A stretch of DNA of 64,000 bases from Massariosphaeria phaeospora (taxonomy: Eukaryota > Ascomycota > Dothideomycetes > Pleosporales): contig JAADJZ010000036.1 in assembly GCA_011032825.1 (NCBI GenBank), forward strand, positions 1 to 64,000, written 5' to 3'. Under the pieces are notes generated by a model that was not told the origin of the DNA, made no database searches, and saw only the letters and a program-made list of their open reading frames with translations. Positions 19,963 to 34,102 of this stretch are shown here, piece by piece. Both the position numbers and the translations under genes were made by a program. Position 1 is the first letter of the stretch, and each line of letters begins with the position of its first letter.

Positions 19963-21851
19963 ATGCCATCCTCCCCCCCGCCCCCATCTCCATCCCCCTT
20001 CACTTCCCTCCCCCTCCTCCCCCTCTCCTCCGCCCTCTCCCCCACCACCAAGCCCGCCTTCCTCACCGCGCTGCGCTCCGCCCTGCTCAACGTCGGCGTC
20101 TTCTACCTCTCTGACATGGGGCTGCCAGACGCGCTGCTCGCAGCCGTAGTGCGCGAATGCCGGGGCTTCTTCGAGGAGCTGCCGCTGCGCGAGAAGGAAC
20201 GTGTTGAGATGAAGAATGAGAAGAGTTTTTTGGGGTGGAGTAGGGTGAGTTAGATGTGTGTTTCTTTTTGTGTGTGGTTTGGTGGGGGTGAGTGGGTAAG
20301 TGTGTGGGGGGGTGGAGTGGAGGGGAGTGGGCGAGTGGTCTGCCTAGGGATAATGGTGATGGTACGGACCCGGAGCAGTCGCTCGTTGACGACAGGGAGC
20401 AAAGGCCAGGCGAGGCGAGGCGCGACGAGCGGTGATTAGTAAGAGTAAGAGTAAGAATTTGCGCCGTCTATTCGCGGTCTAATCTACTGGTATCAAAAAA
20501 CGCAACGAAACTATGCCGAGACGAGACGAGACGAGCGATGGCAGCCGGACTATGCAGAGACAACGAGGAAAGCACGCAAGTATTAATGCTCTAGAAAAGA
20601 AACGCAAACGAAGAGAACAACAACGAAACCGAAGAAGAAACACACCCTAAGCCAGATGATGCCCGACTCCCAAGGAAATGAAAAGCAGCTTGGGTATCTC
20701 CCGACCAGACCAGACCAAAGAGAAAGAGAGACTGAGGAAATCCGCTGCGTCTTGCTCCTGCCATTACTGTTGTCCTCATCCCCCATTACGTGTTGTCTTT
20801 GCTTTTTCTTTACTGCGGAAAATCGTTGAGTGAGTGGTTGCTGATAGAAACATTTCAAGGTCGACAACGAAACAACTGCGTTCAACCCCGACCACCGCGA
20901 ACAACTCGACCTGTCGACGCCGCACCCCGTACCCGGGTCAACCGCACCGCTATACCACAACCTTCTTGCGCCGAATCAATGGCCATCGCCAACGCACCTC
21001 CCCTCGTTCCGGCCTGCCTTCGAGGAATACATGCAGCGCATGTCGCACATATCCACGCTCTTCACGTCGCTGATCGCCGAAGCCATCGGCCTGGCACCCG
21101 ACGCCTTCAACAAGTTCTTCGACGCAGACCAGCAGCACAAACTCAAGATCGTAAAGTATCCCGAAGTCGAAGTCCCGGATCTACCCGTCGGCGCTAGCAA
21201 GACCGAGCGCAAGAACTGGGAAGTCCAGCGACAGGGCGTGGGTCCACACAAGGACAGCATGCTCACCAGCTATTTGCTGCAAGCGAGCGATCAGCTGGGC
21301 TTGCAAGCTCAAAACGCACGGGGCAACTGGGTGGATTGCAAGCCCATCACAGGAACGCTTGTTGTGGCCATCGGCCAGGGCATGGAGGCACTAACGGATG
21401 GTGTCTGTGCTGCCACCACCCATCGCGTATTGAGTCCCCGGAGAGGCGAAGGTGCGCGGTTCTCGATTCCATTCTTCCAAGGTGTCAGCTATGATGCTAA
21501 ATTTGAAGCGATGGATGTGCCGCACGAAGTATTGAAATTGAGGGACCAGGCACGGAAGGCTCGCCGGGATGACGTGGAGTTTACTTTTGTGAAGGGCCGA
21601 TGGGGACATCTTGGCGAGGCTACGTTGATGAACAGGATCAAGAGCCATCCGGACGTAGGAGAACGCTGGGTAAGTTGCTGTGTTCCTAGGATTGCTTTTG
21701 TTGCGTCGTTCACTCCTCCTACACTAGTAGGTAGGCGGGTGACTCTAGCGGGGTTCACACTGGCAGAACCCTAAATGTCGCTGACCGTTGCATGCAGTAT
21801 CCGGAATTGCTGAGGAAAATTCAGGGACAGCAAGGAGCAGCAGTGCTATGA
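19963..21851 (+). CDS. 2-oxoglutarate/Fe(II)-dependent dioxygenase (isopenicillin N synthase-like)
   Basis: Three exons: 19963..20244, 20860..21669 and 21798..21851; 381 aa. The N-terminal DIOX_N-like half (ALRSALLNVGVFYLSDMGLP, SFLGWSR) joins HREQLDL in exon 2, which is the family order. Iron ligands are H224-K-D226 (GVGPHKDSM) and H282 (ATTHRVLSP); the 2OG-binding Arg is in GEGARFSIPF. Such cytosolic enzymes hydroxylate, desaturate or cyclise small molecules; the substrate cannot be told. Intron 1 is 615 bp, far longer than others in the window, and starts in a G-rich tract; the exon 2 start is inferred from frame and family alignment. The N-terminal PSSPPPPSPSP run is unusual. Confidence 0.85.
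20245..20859 (+). other. Long intron 1 of the dioxygenase gene
   Basis: 615 bp, GTGAGT donor, CAAG acceptor. It starts with a G-rich stretch (20281-20336) and contains a GAGAC pentanucleotide array near 20515-20535. An extra small exon inside cannot be excluded, but the exon 1/exon 2 join is already in frame. Confidence 0.6.
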
Positions 21852-22585
21852 GAAAATAGCGTTGGTGTTGAGAACGCCGATTATGTGCTTGACTGCGCGC
21901 GCACATGATTCGAGGGTCACCATATTCACAGCTAGCCTGGTGTATTGTCGGCGTCTGTAGCTTCCTTCGGGTCCGAGTGGTGAATGGGCGGCATCCATCG
22001 GACGAGGGACGGAAGGAATTTCATCCGCTGGAGACTGGATTCGCTTCCATTGTTACTCGGCGTAGTGGCTTGATTGAACACAAGCGCGGTGCCCCGTGGC
22101 AGTACCTAGTGTGCGTTCGCTCATGCTTGAGAGTTCAAAATGCTTTTTCGAATAAAGGATCGCAGGAGGCGTTCGGCACCGTATCCGGGTAAGCCCGGTA
22201 AACCCGAAACAGCGGAAGATTGCACTCTTGAGCTAAATGCGTGTGCTTGGCAGGCCCGCTGATCCGGAAACCGGCTTGTGGGAACGCTCGGAGATAAAGT
22301 CGAGTGCGGATTAGATGGGGCGGGTGAAGCAATCCTGCCACCTACCGCCATCATCTGGCTCGGGATGGGTCGGTGAGCCAACCAGGTAACCGAGAGGGAT
22401 GTCACCATTGGAAGTCCAGCCGAGGTCGAACCGTCACCTGGCAAAGCTTCCGTAGTGCATTCGCGAGCCGCATCTCAATACTGCTGCGAGCGAAACTACC
22501 GCTAAAGGGCGTCGTGTTTCATTAGTTCCGGACCCGCCGGCACTCTTGCCGACGAGAAATTAGGAGCAGAGTGGAACCATGTGGC
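21852..22585. other. Convergent intergenic region
   Basis: Lies between the 3' ends of the dioxygenase (+) and bZIP (-) genes. No feature recognised. Confidence 0.6.
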
Positions 22586-24044
22586 TCAGTGCTCAACCTT
22601 CATGTTCGGATGCATATGGTACATCATGTGCCCATGCTCTCCCATCATCTGGGGCTGTGGATGTGCCGATGGTGCCATCATTTGCATTGGTGCCTCGTTG
22701 GAGTGAGTTACTCGAGAAACGTATGCCTGTTGTCCTGGGTTGGGATAAGGCGAATACTGTGCGGGTGGATGCTGTGGATGTACGTGGTGGGGATGGCCAA
22801 CAGGAGGAGCATGCATGGGGACACTCAAGTGGCGATATTCGGACGGATGGGGAGAGGCATTGGACGTCGGTGTACCGTAGCCAGACATCTGCATGGGCTG
22901 TGAAGTGACAAGTGTCGCCTGCTCTAGCGGATAAGACATGGCTCTCGAGTTGTTGTCGAGCCCATAAGGACTGGGATACGACATTCCGTTTTGATCCACA
23001 GCGTGTAGTGACTGTTCTTGCACTGGGAGCGAGGCAGGATGGTGCTGCTGCTGTTGGGCTGCAGGATGCGGACTCCAGCGCCCAGTATCCTGCGGTACGG
23101 ATGGTTCTCCTAGCGACGACGCTTCAACGTGAGGTGAGTATTGAGCTTGCTGTTGCCAATGGCCCGGTTGGGAGCCTGGTGTCGCGATTTCCGGAACAGA
23201 ATTTCTTACGGTGCCGGTTGACGATCGACGTGGTTGTATGTGCATGCGATCCGAGGGGGATGGGGCTGATCCCGGTACTGCAAGAAGTCCATTGCCGTCT
23301 GCTCCAGTTATGACGTTTGCTATGAGAAAACCAATGTCAGCGCTACCATGTTCTCGCTTTCAGTCAGGGTCTATGAGTATGTCACAGCTGCTGTCGCACA
23401 CCGAAAACGTAATGCGCCAGTAGGAAGAAATATTTGGCAGGAACGAGAGGAATCATAGCCACAAGAAAAAGAAATTCCCACCAAACCATAACGGTTGTGG
23501 GGCGAGACAAGAAAAAGCAAAAGATGAGCCCACTTTCGCTAAGAGAAACGAGACTGCTAGTGCAACTGTATCGGACATCTGACGTACCTCCATTATGGTC
23601 TCCCATTGCTGCTGCGGCGTGTGAGAGCCGTGTTCGTAAGATTGCGTTCTCCTGCTCTAGCTCCTCGTTGCGCCTCAGCAACTCCATCATCTTTCCGGAC
23701 GAGTTGGTTTCTAACTGGGCATTGAGATCGCGGACCTGACGTTCCAGGCTGTCAATATGGTCCTTCGTCCGCTGTCGAATGGCACGTTGCGCTTCTCGAT
23801 CGTTTGCTCTTTTCCGCTCCAGTTGAGCGGTTGTGAGTGTGGAAACACTGCGGGTTCCCGCGCGTGACGGTCTCCGCTTGGCGCCTGACAAGGACTGCTT
23901 CTTTGATTCTGAGCCAGAGGAATGTTCCTCATACGGAGGAGTCTTCCTTAGACTCGCCATATGAGGGGGAGCGTAGTTGGAGGAGCTCATAAGGTCGTAA
24001 CTCCGGTAGGAAACGGGTTCGCGGTACTGTAGTATTGAAGTCAT
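22586..24044 (-). CDS. bZIP transcription factor
   Basis: Two exons: 23588..24044 and 22586..23319, with a 268-bp intron; 396 aa. Residues ~76-93 form the basic DNA-contact region (LERKRANDREAQRAIRQRTK), followed by a leucine zipper to ~140 (HIDSLERQVRDL, MMELLRRNEELEQENAILRTRL). This AQRAIRQRTKDHI type is common in fungi, where such factors regulate stress responses or secondary metabolism. The remainder is low complexity: Gln/His/Pro/Met-rich (QQQQHH, HHVHPQHPP, MMYHMHP), probably an activation region. The splice joins MGDHNG to ANVITGADGNG. Nuclear; specific ortholog not assigned. Confidence 0.88.
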
Positions 24045-27000
24045 GGAGGATCCGCGGGGGCGGTGTATAAGAAAGGGCGGTATCAGTGGCGACCGGAGCC
24101 AGCGTCGAACCAGGTGTTCGAAATGGCGTCAGAGTAGATGGCGATGGTTCTTTGGACTATTGTAGGAAAGATGGAGGTGGTGTAATGTAGGTGTTGTGCA
24201 CGGATAGAGGTTGAAGAACCCAGGACAATGGAAAGACGAGAGATATGTCCACAGAGCAGGCGTCAGCACATGGGCCTGGGATGTAATTGTAGGAGAGCTT
24301 TAGCAAGGTACTAGCTTTCCAAGAAATGGCAGGGCAAGGCTACCTATAATCAGGGTTGCTTGCGCCCACCGCTAGGCTTCAGGGTGTGCTTTGACACGGC
24401 ACTAATGCTGCAGAGCGATCCCAACTCGGCGGGAAGTACACGTGCGGCTGTCTTCGCGTGGTCTGCGGGGAAGTTTCAGAATCAATCAAACTTTGGAGCG
24501 ATGGAGCTTGAGGTAAGAAGAAGTTGCAACCGTTCTGTAGGATTCTAGGTTCGCGGTCGACATTCGTGGAAGAACAAGTTGCCATGGTCTTCCTTGGGTA
24601 AGATCATACGCGGCGGTCTCAGAGGCCTAATGTCCCCTACCCGCCAGGCTGCGTCTAAGTACCTGCACTGGCCTTTCTCAATAGATACTAGGTGACCAGT
24701 GCCAGGCTCTCTGAACGCTAGAGTCTATCCTCGCACCACTCTCTACCGGCAAAGCCGCAAGGGCTGAGTCCAAGCTCGGGACACTCACTTCCCTTTTCGT
24801 CGCAAGGGAGTAATCTTGACATCCGCGGCCAATAGAACGTGGTGGTCAGCCACTCCACCGACCCCAGCTAGTCCACATGGCTTGTAACGATACCAACATG
24901 ATAGCTTCGCTAGCCAGACTATCATCAGTCTCTGTGGGCGACGGCAAGATGAATTGTCAACCCGTGCTTAGCCCACTGCTTCCACAGACTGACTGCATTG
25001 ACGGGCTGCGGCCGAGGTCATGTCGGGAGGATCAGTCCGGAGCACTACGGCTGCCGCGGCAACATGGTCAATGTGATGCCGCCTGATACCGGTTTGAAGA
25101 CGCGTGGGAGAGAGCTTGGATGTCGGCGACGATAATTGCCACGTGCGAGACCGGGGCTATCGAGGCTCGAGCTCCACTAAACTCTTAAATGTGGGGCTTG
25201 CTGAAGAAGCGTCCAGGTCCTCCAAGCGGCTAGTGCAGCCACGGTAGGGATTCCCAAAGATGTCCAATTGTGGTGCTGTCGCCTTCTAGTTAGATATCAC
25301 GATACGGTGTGCCATTCTTTCGTAGTGTGCGAACTGCAGGAGTTGGTACTGAACCACAAAATGCAGTCCCGAGCAGCACTGCACCCATGGCGCGTCTCAT
25401 CGCCTGCATGCGCTCTAGACGACGAGCCGGGAACATGTCGATCGTTGGGTACACGCCGAAACAAGAATGCCCAATGCGGACTGGGCCTTGGCCTCATCTC
25501 GTCGTCTCGGTCGTGGTCGGTCTCATACGTAGTATAGTTTGATGACCATTATGCCATCTCCCGCCAGCCGCTGCGGGAGACCGTGTATCCGGGACTCTCA
25601 CGCTTCGTCCCACGCGGTCCTTTTTGACGTCAGGTATTGATTTACTTCCAGCGAGGCCTGACCGCTGTTTTCGTGACGATTACAAAGTTTCGGTCTAGAG
25701 ACGCACTCCAGGCACAGCAATACGGCCAATGATGCGTTTCAAGATTGTGCCAACGGTTGTGGACGTGCAGACATGGATGTTCGGAGGCCTGCAGGAGGCT
25801 GCAAAGTCGAGACGCGATTGAACGAGGGGTAACTTGCAGGGTACTCCGTCTTGGGTTAAGCTCTTGTCCCCGCCCGAGAGGTGCTGGACCAAAAAGCCTG
25901 CTATGGTCGCACAGACATGCTTGACATCTGAGCAGAGGAACCGAAAATGAGGTGAAGCATTGATCTTTTGGTGCCGCACATAGGTGCTCACAGTCCGTGA
26001 TGCGCTCTTTCTAGCTTCCTAATTTCTTTCCTTCTAGAGCCCTGCGTCTGGCTCTGAGGATGTATACCTGCTACGCCGGGCGATTGTCGCCAGTCGGGAG
26101 CAGTCATGGTCCCCTGGCAACTGATCACCTGAAGTCGTCGCGTCCCGCAGCTCAGTGTGGACGTTGTGCAGCGACCGCCATGCGAATTGACAGGCGCCAT
26201 AGTCCAAAAGAGGCGTCCCCTCGCTGCGTGAAGGCGCGATTGGCGCGAATTATCGCTATAGGGGTCGATCCTGTTAATGCAATATATCGCTCCTTTCCTC
26301 TCAACACCATGGCACTGGGCAGTAAACATAGGCTTTTCACCGCTCCTTAGTTCGCCTCATTCGCAGGGCCCCGCGGGACTAGCGTCTGGCTGCGAGACTT
26401 GGCGCGAGTACGAGGCGGGTATTTTTGGCCGTCCATCACGTCGTCGCTCGCCCGCTCTCACCGTTCACAGCGTCCACGGTCCAGCCACCACAGGGTCCTC
26501 TTGGCGGAGGCATTGGTTCGCATCAGCTGTCGGCAGTGCGCATCTATCGCTGGCGTCGGCCGTAAAGGGAAGTGGGTATGTACCAGTAGGTGCTGGCGAG
26601 TGTGTCAGATGGTGTCGACGTCGGAAGAGACCTGCATCGGAAGCGCTAGGGCCGTGGCCCGCCAGGCGCAAACAACTTGGAGCTTGAGCCAGAATGCTAG
26701 ACTAGAATCACACGATGTGTGCGGCGTCGGCCTGCGGTTGTCTTTCGTTTGATGGTGTACCGTATTGGCGAGCACAGGGGCCTGAGTGGAGGCTGCCCGG
26801 TACGGAGTACACAGCACACAATGCTCGTGCCGCGGCGGGAGGGCGTAGGGACAGATATTGACAGTGCAACGGCGAACATTCAACAGCAGTGGGCCAAATC
26901 AAGAGGGGCAGAGGTTGAGCATCCTGCGCGTGGTGTTGGTGTGTTGTGGTCGCCGAGGAGTGTCGTCAGTCTTGCTGGCTCGACGGCCCCTGCTGGTTGT

Positions 27001-28597
27001 GTTTCGTGCGCGCCTGCGCCGTCGTCTGGGCAGGGCAGCGCCAGGCCAGGCCAGGGCAGGCACGTTGGGCAGCGCCGTTCGCCCCGCCCGCCGACACCGC
27101 CCGTCCGCTCCGCTGCGATTTGCTGTAATTTTCTGTTGACGGCCTGCATCAACGACGCCTTCTCTGCAATTTCGGGGGGACTGATCATCATGCGGCGGAC
27201 GCCCCTCAGCAGCGGACGAATGCAGCTAGCCGGCGGCGTCCCATGCCCAGGCCTGTTCCATGCCACGATCCGCACAGACGAAAAGGGGCAGAAGACAGCC
27301 ACCGACTCCACCGTGACCACCACCACCAAGGCCACACCACACACCACTCGCCTCCCTCATCCTCACCGTCAGCAGCCAGTTGCGAATGCGAACCACAGAC
27401 ATGAGGCGCGCCCAAATCGTGAGACGGCGACCTCGTACTGCAGGCCCTTCGCACGAGAATCGATATTTGCTTGATCCTCTTCGTCTCTCGTTGCAGCTCC
27501 AGGCCCCCCCCAGGCTGTCCTGGTCCATGCTCACGCTGACCACACCCATCGGAATATCTCTGCGCCGATTTCCGATTCGTCGAAGCTCACGTTAACGGTT
27601 GCTGTCGTGCACTCTTCCAGAACCGCGTCCAAGCTGCGGCGGGTATGCCAGATGTCTGTATGTACTGCCCTTACTCGTTACGCCCATCGTACATCGGCAT
27701 CCTCGGCCGTCCACCCAGCTACAGCATCGACCGCCACACCCAAGGCCCGCCATATTGCGCAACCTCAGTCGGCCACCGTCTCCTGCATACGTACGGAGCA
27801 GGGCCCCATATACGGAGCCAGCCATCAATACCCACCGCGCCAGATGCCTCAGCTGCTGCACAGTGCAAACCCTTCGTTGCTCCTCCCCCAGTTAGCGTTC
27901 ACTGCTCACGCCATTTTAACTTTCGTCAACTGCGCTCTGATGAACCTCCAGCAGTGCGGAGGCCGCGGGACATGCCATCCGCCACACGCCGCCCAAAAGT
28001 CTGCCCACGCTGAGCAAGCATCGTGTTGGGCTTTGGGCGGCCACGAGGTTGTCTGGCTCCCTGCTCCTTGAAACAGGCGGATGCACGGCTGCCAGCTTTT
28101 AGAGTTTGCGCGAGCACGAGCAAAACAGGGGCAGCACGCGGCGACGAGTCGTGCAGGCGAGCCGCTCAGCACGTCAAGGCTTCGCTCGAAGCTTCTAGTG
28201 CGGGGCTAGAAAAACCGATCGCCTTACTGCTAGTCCCCGCCGACCGATTTGCGGTTCATTGTCTTCGCCCACTTCCTGGTACCTAGTTGTCACTAATGAG
28301 GTATTGATATTGGCGAGGGGATCACTGTCTAGCTACCTCCATTCCCAGGAGGACCTACATCCAAACGGCAACCTCCCTTCCGCCCGTCACGGACTGTTGA
28401 ATCCGGCTCCCGAGGCCTCGTCATGGTCCAACATGAACATGTCTGCTGTAGGTAGCATTAACTGAACCATCTTCTTACGCCAAAAGCTATTGGAACACAG
28501 CATAGCCACGCCCGTCGACAGTTCGCTGCGTCTCAGCGCCCCCTGAATATTCAATCGGTCAACTGCTACCACTACACCACGTCTTTGGAGGGCCGAA
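24045..28597. other. 4.5-kb stretch without a supported protein gene
   Basis: Open frames exist on both strands (longest ~250 codons near 26719-27474, GC-rich), but they lack domains, signal peptides and credible splice chains, and overlap one another antisense. The first few hundred bases are the bZIP promoter/5' leader. The rest may contain non-coding RNAs, fast-evolving genes or decayed repeats. No tRNA or rRNA was recognised. Confidence 0.5.
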
Positions 28598-30391
<1,794 letters not shown>

Positions 30392-31204
30392 GGTGGATCC
30401 ACGGCTACGCAAACTCTACAGGAACAAGTGTTTGGCGCTGTCAGAAGAGCGCTGACACGGAGCCCTCATATACTTTGGACGATCTCAGTTAGGTCGCGGA
30501 GAGCGTGCCGCCGCAACCGTGTCGCAGCGCGGGCAGGGCTCTACCAGACGCGCAGCAGGACTAATGGCGGGGTCGAATGCTCTCGCCGGGCGGCTGAATG
30601 TTGACGTCTCGGCCCCAGCAGCACCAGCGCCCCGCTCTGGACGCGGTGCAGAGGATCGTGTCCGCCGCAGCACCTGACAATCGTGGTGTTTTTGGGCGCG
30701 TTCTGCCCCCGCGGTCGACGGTGGTGCGGGCGGTCAGTGGGAGCGCGGGCCGTCGACTCGGGCTGCCTTGAGCCCAGCCCCAGCCCAGAACGTGTCTTTG
30801 GGTGTTGTTAGGCTGATGAGCAGTTGACCCCACGGCCTGTCCCTTATGTTCCTAGCTACCTACTGTACCTATGCCGGTGCAGAACTGGCTAAAGAGACAT
30901 CTGAACGGGTTTCCGTGGTGATATTTGGCGGGCAGTGAAGGGTGAATGGATGCGGAACCAGTCTCGCCTAGACAACTTGACCCCTGCCAGGCGGGGCGGG
31001 AGTAACTCGTAGGAATTGGCTGAGCGGCTGCCCCTCACCACCAAGCCTGACGATTGCAGCTCAGCACGACGTTGCATGGTCGGCTGCCATCTCCATCGCC
31101 ACACGCTATCGGCCGAGCATCGCAGTAGAGAGCATATAATGGAAGAGCGACACCACTCCCACCACCTCACTGCACCTTTGCGTTGACACAGAACCCTATT
31201 CCCC
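30392..31204. other. Divergent promoter region
   Basis: Shared 5' region of the GH1 gene (-) and the DUF1479 gene (+); GC-rich between 30485 and 30800. No other feature seen. Confidence 0.55.
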
Positions 31205-32819
31205 ATGTTGGCCGCCGCCCTCCGACCCATCCGAACCCCCTCCAAACGCGCCGCCACCCACCTGCGCACCGCAGCAACCCAGACACAGAAGCGCGCCGGC
31301 GACATCTCCGATGCCTTCGTCTCGCTCTCGGGCCAACACTTCGCGCCGCTCCCGCAAGAGTATGCCGAGCTGAAGAGCCGCCTCATCCGCGGGCGCGAAA
31401 CCGAAGTGCGGGACTCGTGGGAGCGACTGCTGCGGGAGCTGCGCGAGGAGATTCCGCTCATTGTCGAGCTCGGCCCGAAGATCGTGCCCGAGATCGACTT
31501 CAAGGACTTGGACCATGCGTCTGAGGCTTTTGGCAGCGAGCTGAGGAAGCGCGGTGTTGCCGTGGTGAGGGGCGTGGTGGAGGAGCGGGAGGCGCTGCGG
31601 TGGAAGGAGGAGCTAAGAGAGTATATTCGGCGGAATCCGAAGACGAAAGGTGCGTGTGAGATGATGATGTATCGCCAGATGAGAATCAACTTCAACTTCC
31701 CCACTGGCAAACAACTTCCCCACTGACAGACCCACAGCCTTCCCCCCTGACAACCCCCAGGTCTTCGAGCTGTACTGGTCGCGTACCCAGCTCCTCGCCC
31801 GCGCTCATCCAAACCTGCTCAAAACCCACCGATTCCTCATGTCCTACTGGCACAGCGCCAATCCTGCTGCTCCCATCTCGACCCAGCACCCGATAAGCTA
31901 CGCAGACCGCCTGCGCATGCGTCTCCCCGGCGACGCCAAATTCGCGCTCGGTCCGCACGTCGACGGAGGAAGCGTCGAGCGCTGGGACGAGCGAGGCTAT
32001 GGCCTGGGCAAGGTCTACGACTCGGTGTGGAAAGGCGAATGGGAGAAGTTCGACCCCTGGGAAGCCAGTTGTAGACTGCCCGTGGTGTCGGACCTGCACC
32101 AGGGCGTGGGCGCCTGCACCGCGTTCCGCATGTTCCAGGGCTGGCTGTCGCTGTCGACGACGGGGCCCTTTGAGGGCACGCTGCTCGTCAACCCGCTGCT
32201 TGCCAAAGCCACAGCGTACTACCTCCTCCGCCCGTTCTTCTCGCCGAAACGCGGCGTCGCGGACGGCGGCGCGCACACGGCCGACTTCCTGGCGTCCGAC
32301 AACTGGGCGCTGGACTCGCCAGCGACGAGCGCCATCCACGGCGCGACCCCCGGTCACGGCCAGGAGCTGTCCCACGCACTGCACCCGCACCTCGACCTCG
32401 CGCGCTCGATGGTGCACGTCCCGACGGTGCGGCCCGGCGACTACGTAGCCTGGCACTGCGACACGATCCACGCCGTCGACAAGGTGCACGCTGGGCGCGC
32501 CGACGCCAGCGTCTTGTACATCCCCGCGTGTCCGCTGACTGAGGACAATGCGCGGTATCTTGCACGGCAGCGTGGGGATTTCGTTGCGGGGACGCCGAGT
32601 CCGGATTTTGGGGGTGGGGTGGGCGAGAGTGAGCATTTCGGGAGGGTGGGGGTACGGGATGTGGAGGGGGCGGTGGGGGGGGAGGGGAAGAGGGCGATGG
32701 GGTTGGGGCAGTGGGAGGGGGATGGTGAGGGGGAGAGTGAGGGGCAGGGGCAAAGGTTGACGAGTGGGGAGAGGGAGGTGCTGTTGAGGGCGAATAAGGT
32801 GTTGGGGTTTTATGATTAG
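31205..32819 (+). CDS. DUF1479 family protein (2OG-Fe(II) dioxygenase-like fold)
   Basis: Two exons: 31205..31649 and 31738..32819; 508 aa. DUF1479 proteins are related to phytanoyl-CoA-type dioxygenases. Visible marks are LGPHVDGGSVERW (HxD-type metal ligands), VGACTAFRMFQGWLSLSTT, and VRPGDYVAWHCDTIHAVDKV with the distal His. The N-terminus (MLAAALRPIRTPSKRAATHLRTAATQ) looks like a mitochondrial presequence. Substrate unknown; fungal members are often annotated only by DUF. The last ~70 residues are Gly/Glu-rich and encoded by an extremely G-rich stretch (32609-32758). The intron joins RRNPKTK to AFPPDNPQVFELYW. Confidence 0.88.
32609..32758 (+). repeat. G-rich coding tract (potential G-quadruplex)
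   Basis: The plus strand is almost entirely purine with more than ten runs of three or more G, including one run of eight. It encodes the Gly/Glu-rich tail of the DUF1479 protein. Confidence 0.8.
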
Positions 32820-34102
32820 GGGCGGCTTGGGTGGAGGATAGAAGATTTGGCACAGCGAAGTGGAGTGAAGGCTCGTCGGTCAGTCAGTCAGTCGACGGCG
32901 CGTAGAAACTTGGAGGGCGCTCAGGGGCCCAACATGAAATATATGTACGAGGAGGTAGTAGTGATATCTTTTGCTTTCTTCTGCTCTGAGACCGTATCCC
33001 GCTAGTTGTGTGATGCTGGGTTCTAGGGTTTTTCGTCTTCAACCCTGGAGAAAAGAACGAGACTATGAAGAAGTTACTAGGAAGATGAATTTGAGTTGCG
33101 TTCAGACTAGTTCAATTCAGTTCCGTTCGAAGCAATGACATTCTCTCTTTCTTAAGTCTAGTCTAGTCCCTACAAATCGAAACTGTCGTACTATGTATAC
33201 TACTATACCTACCTACCTCTAACAAGCTAGTAAGTAAGTGTATAGAGTATATACATACTATACTGTACCTGCCCTGCTCTGCTCTGCTCTGCTACCTACT
33301 CTACTACGTCCTCTAGCTTACTTAAGCTCGGTTATTAGATGCATATGCAGTACTTATTTACATATTTATCTATCTATCTATCTCACTTTACTTTACTTCG
33401 CTTCACTGTCTTTCTGTACGCAGACCTGCAGGCAGGGTAAGAGAAGAGTTATAATTATAATTGGAGGAAAGGCGGCGATAGGAGACGAAAGGTAGTAGTA
33501 ACGATAATGTAGACTTGTTCGTTTAGGACGGATTAGATAGAAGTGTAGATGGCAGGTAGATAGATGTATTTATATTCTATCAAGTCCATAAGCACGACAC
33601 GACACGACACGGTAACACAACACCTACAACACCTACAATATCACACCAGATGTAAGTCTGTCTCGTCTCGCTTCGTCCCAAGCACAAAATCTCCTCCCTA
33701 ATATTTAATCTTAGCCACGACTCAGCTTGACGATTCCTAGCTCAAATTGATATTCATCTACATATCTGTAGCAGCCCAAAAGCCCTGTCTATTATATATA
33801 TCTATGAACTATAGTAAACGCACGAATACAAGAATTCCGCCCCCTCCATCCATGAATTTTTTTTCCCCCCAGAAACACCACGCATGCATCGCCGGTCCGG
33901 TCCGTCCGTAAAACCAACACGCCGGAAAGAAAGAATGCGATGGATAATTATAGTATACATAATAATAATAGCAACAAGCAAGCAACATAGTCCCCAGCAC
34001 GGCATGTCGTCCTCGCGTTCCTCAAGCCCAGCCTGAGTAAAAACGTCATGGTTTTGGCGAGATATTCCCTGGTGGGACGTCGACGTCGTGAGACGAATAC
34101 TT
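32820..34102. other. Convergent intergenic region rich in microsatellites
   Basis: Contains CTCTG/TCTGC repeats (33274-33293), a TATC array (33367-33383) and an ACGAC/ACACG array (33593-33612), plus many TACC/TAGG words. A minus-strand frame here just continues past the WC-2 stop in another phase and is not coding. Confidence 0.7.

Noticed and set aside
26719..27474. 251-codon plus-strand frame in the gene-poor block
   Set aside because: Arg/Pro/Thr-rich composition, overlapped by equally long antisense frames, no domain or start context; GC-driven.
31692..32753. 353-codon open frame on the minus strand
   Set aside because: Antisense shadow of the DUF1479 gene; its Pro-rich start is just the complement of the G-rich tract.
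33802..34102. Extension of the WC-2 frame through the last intron
   Set aside because: Reading through the intron destroys the GATA-finger tail; splicing restores LRWAKKEK and ends at 34103.
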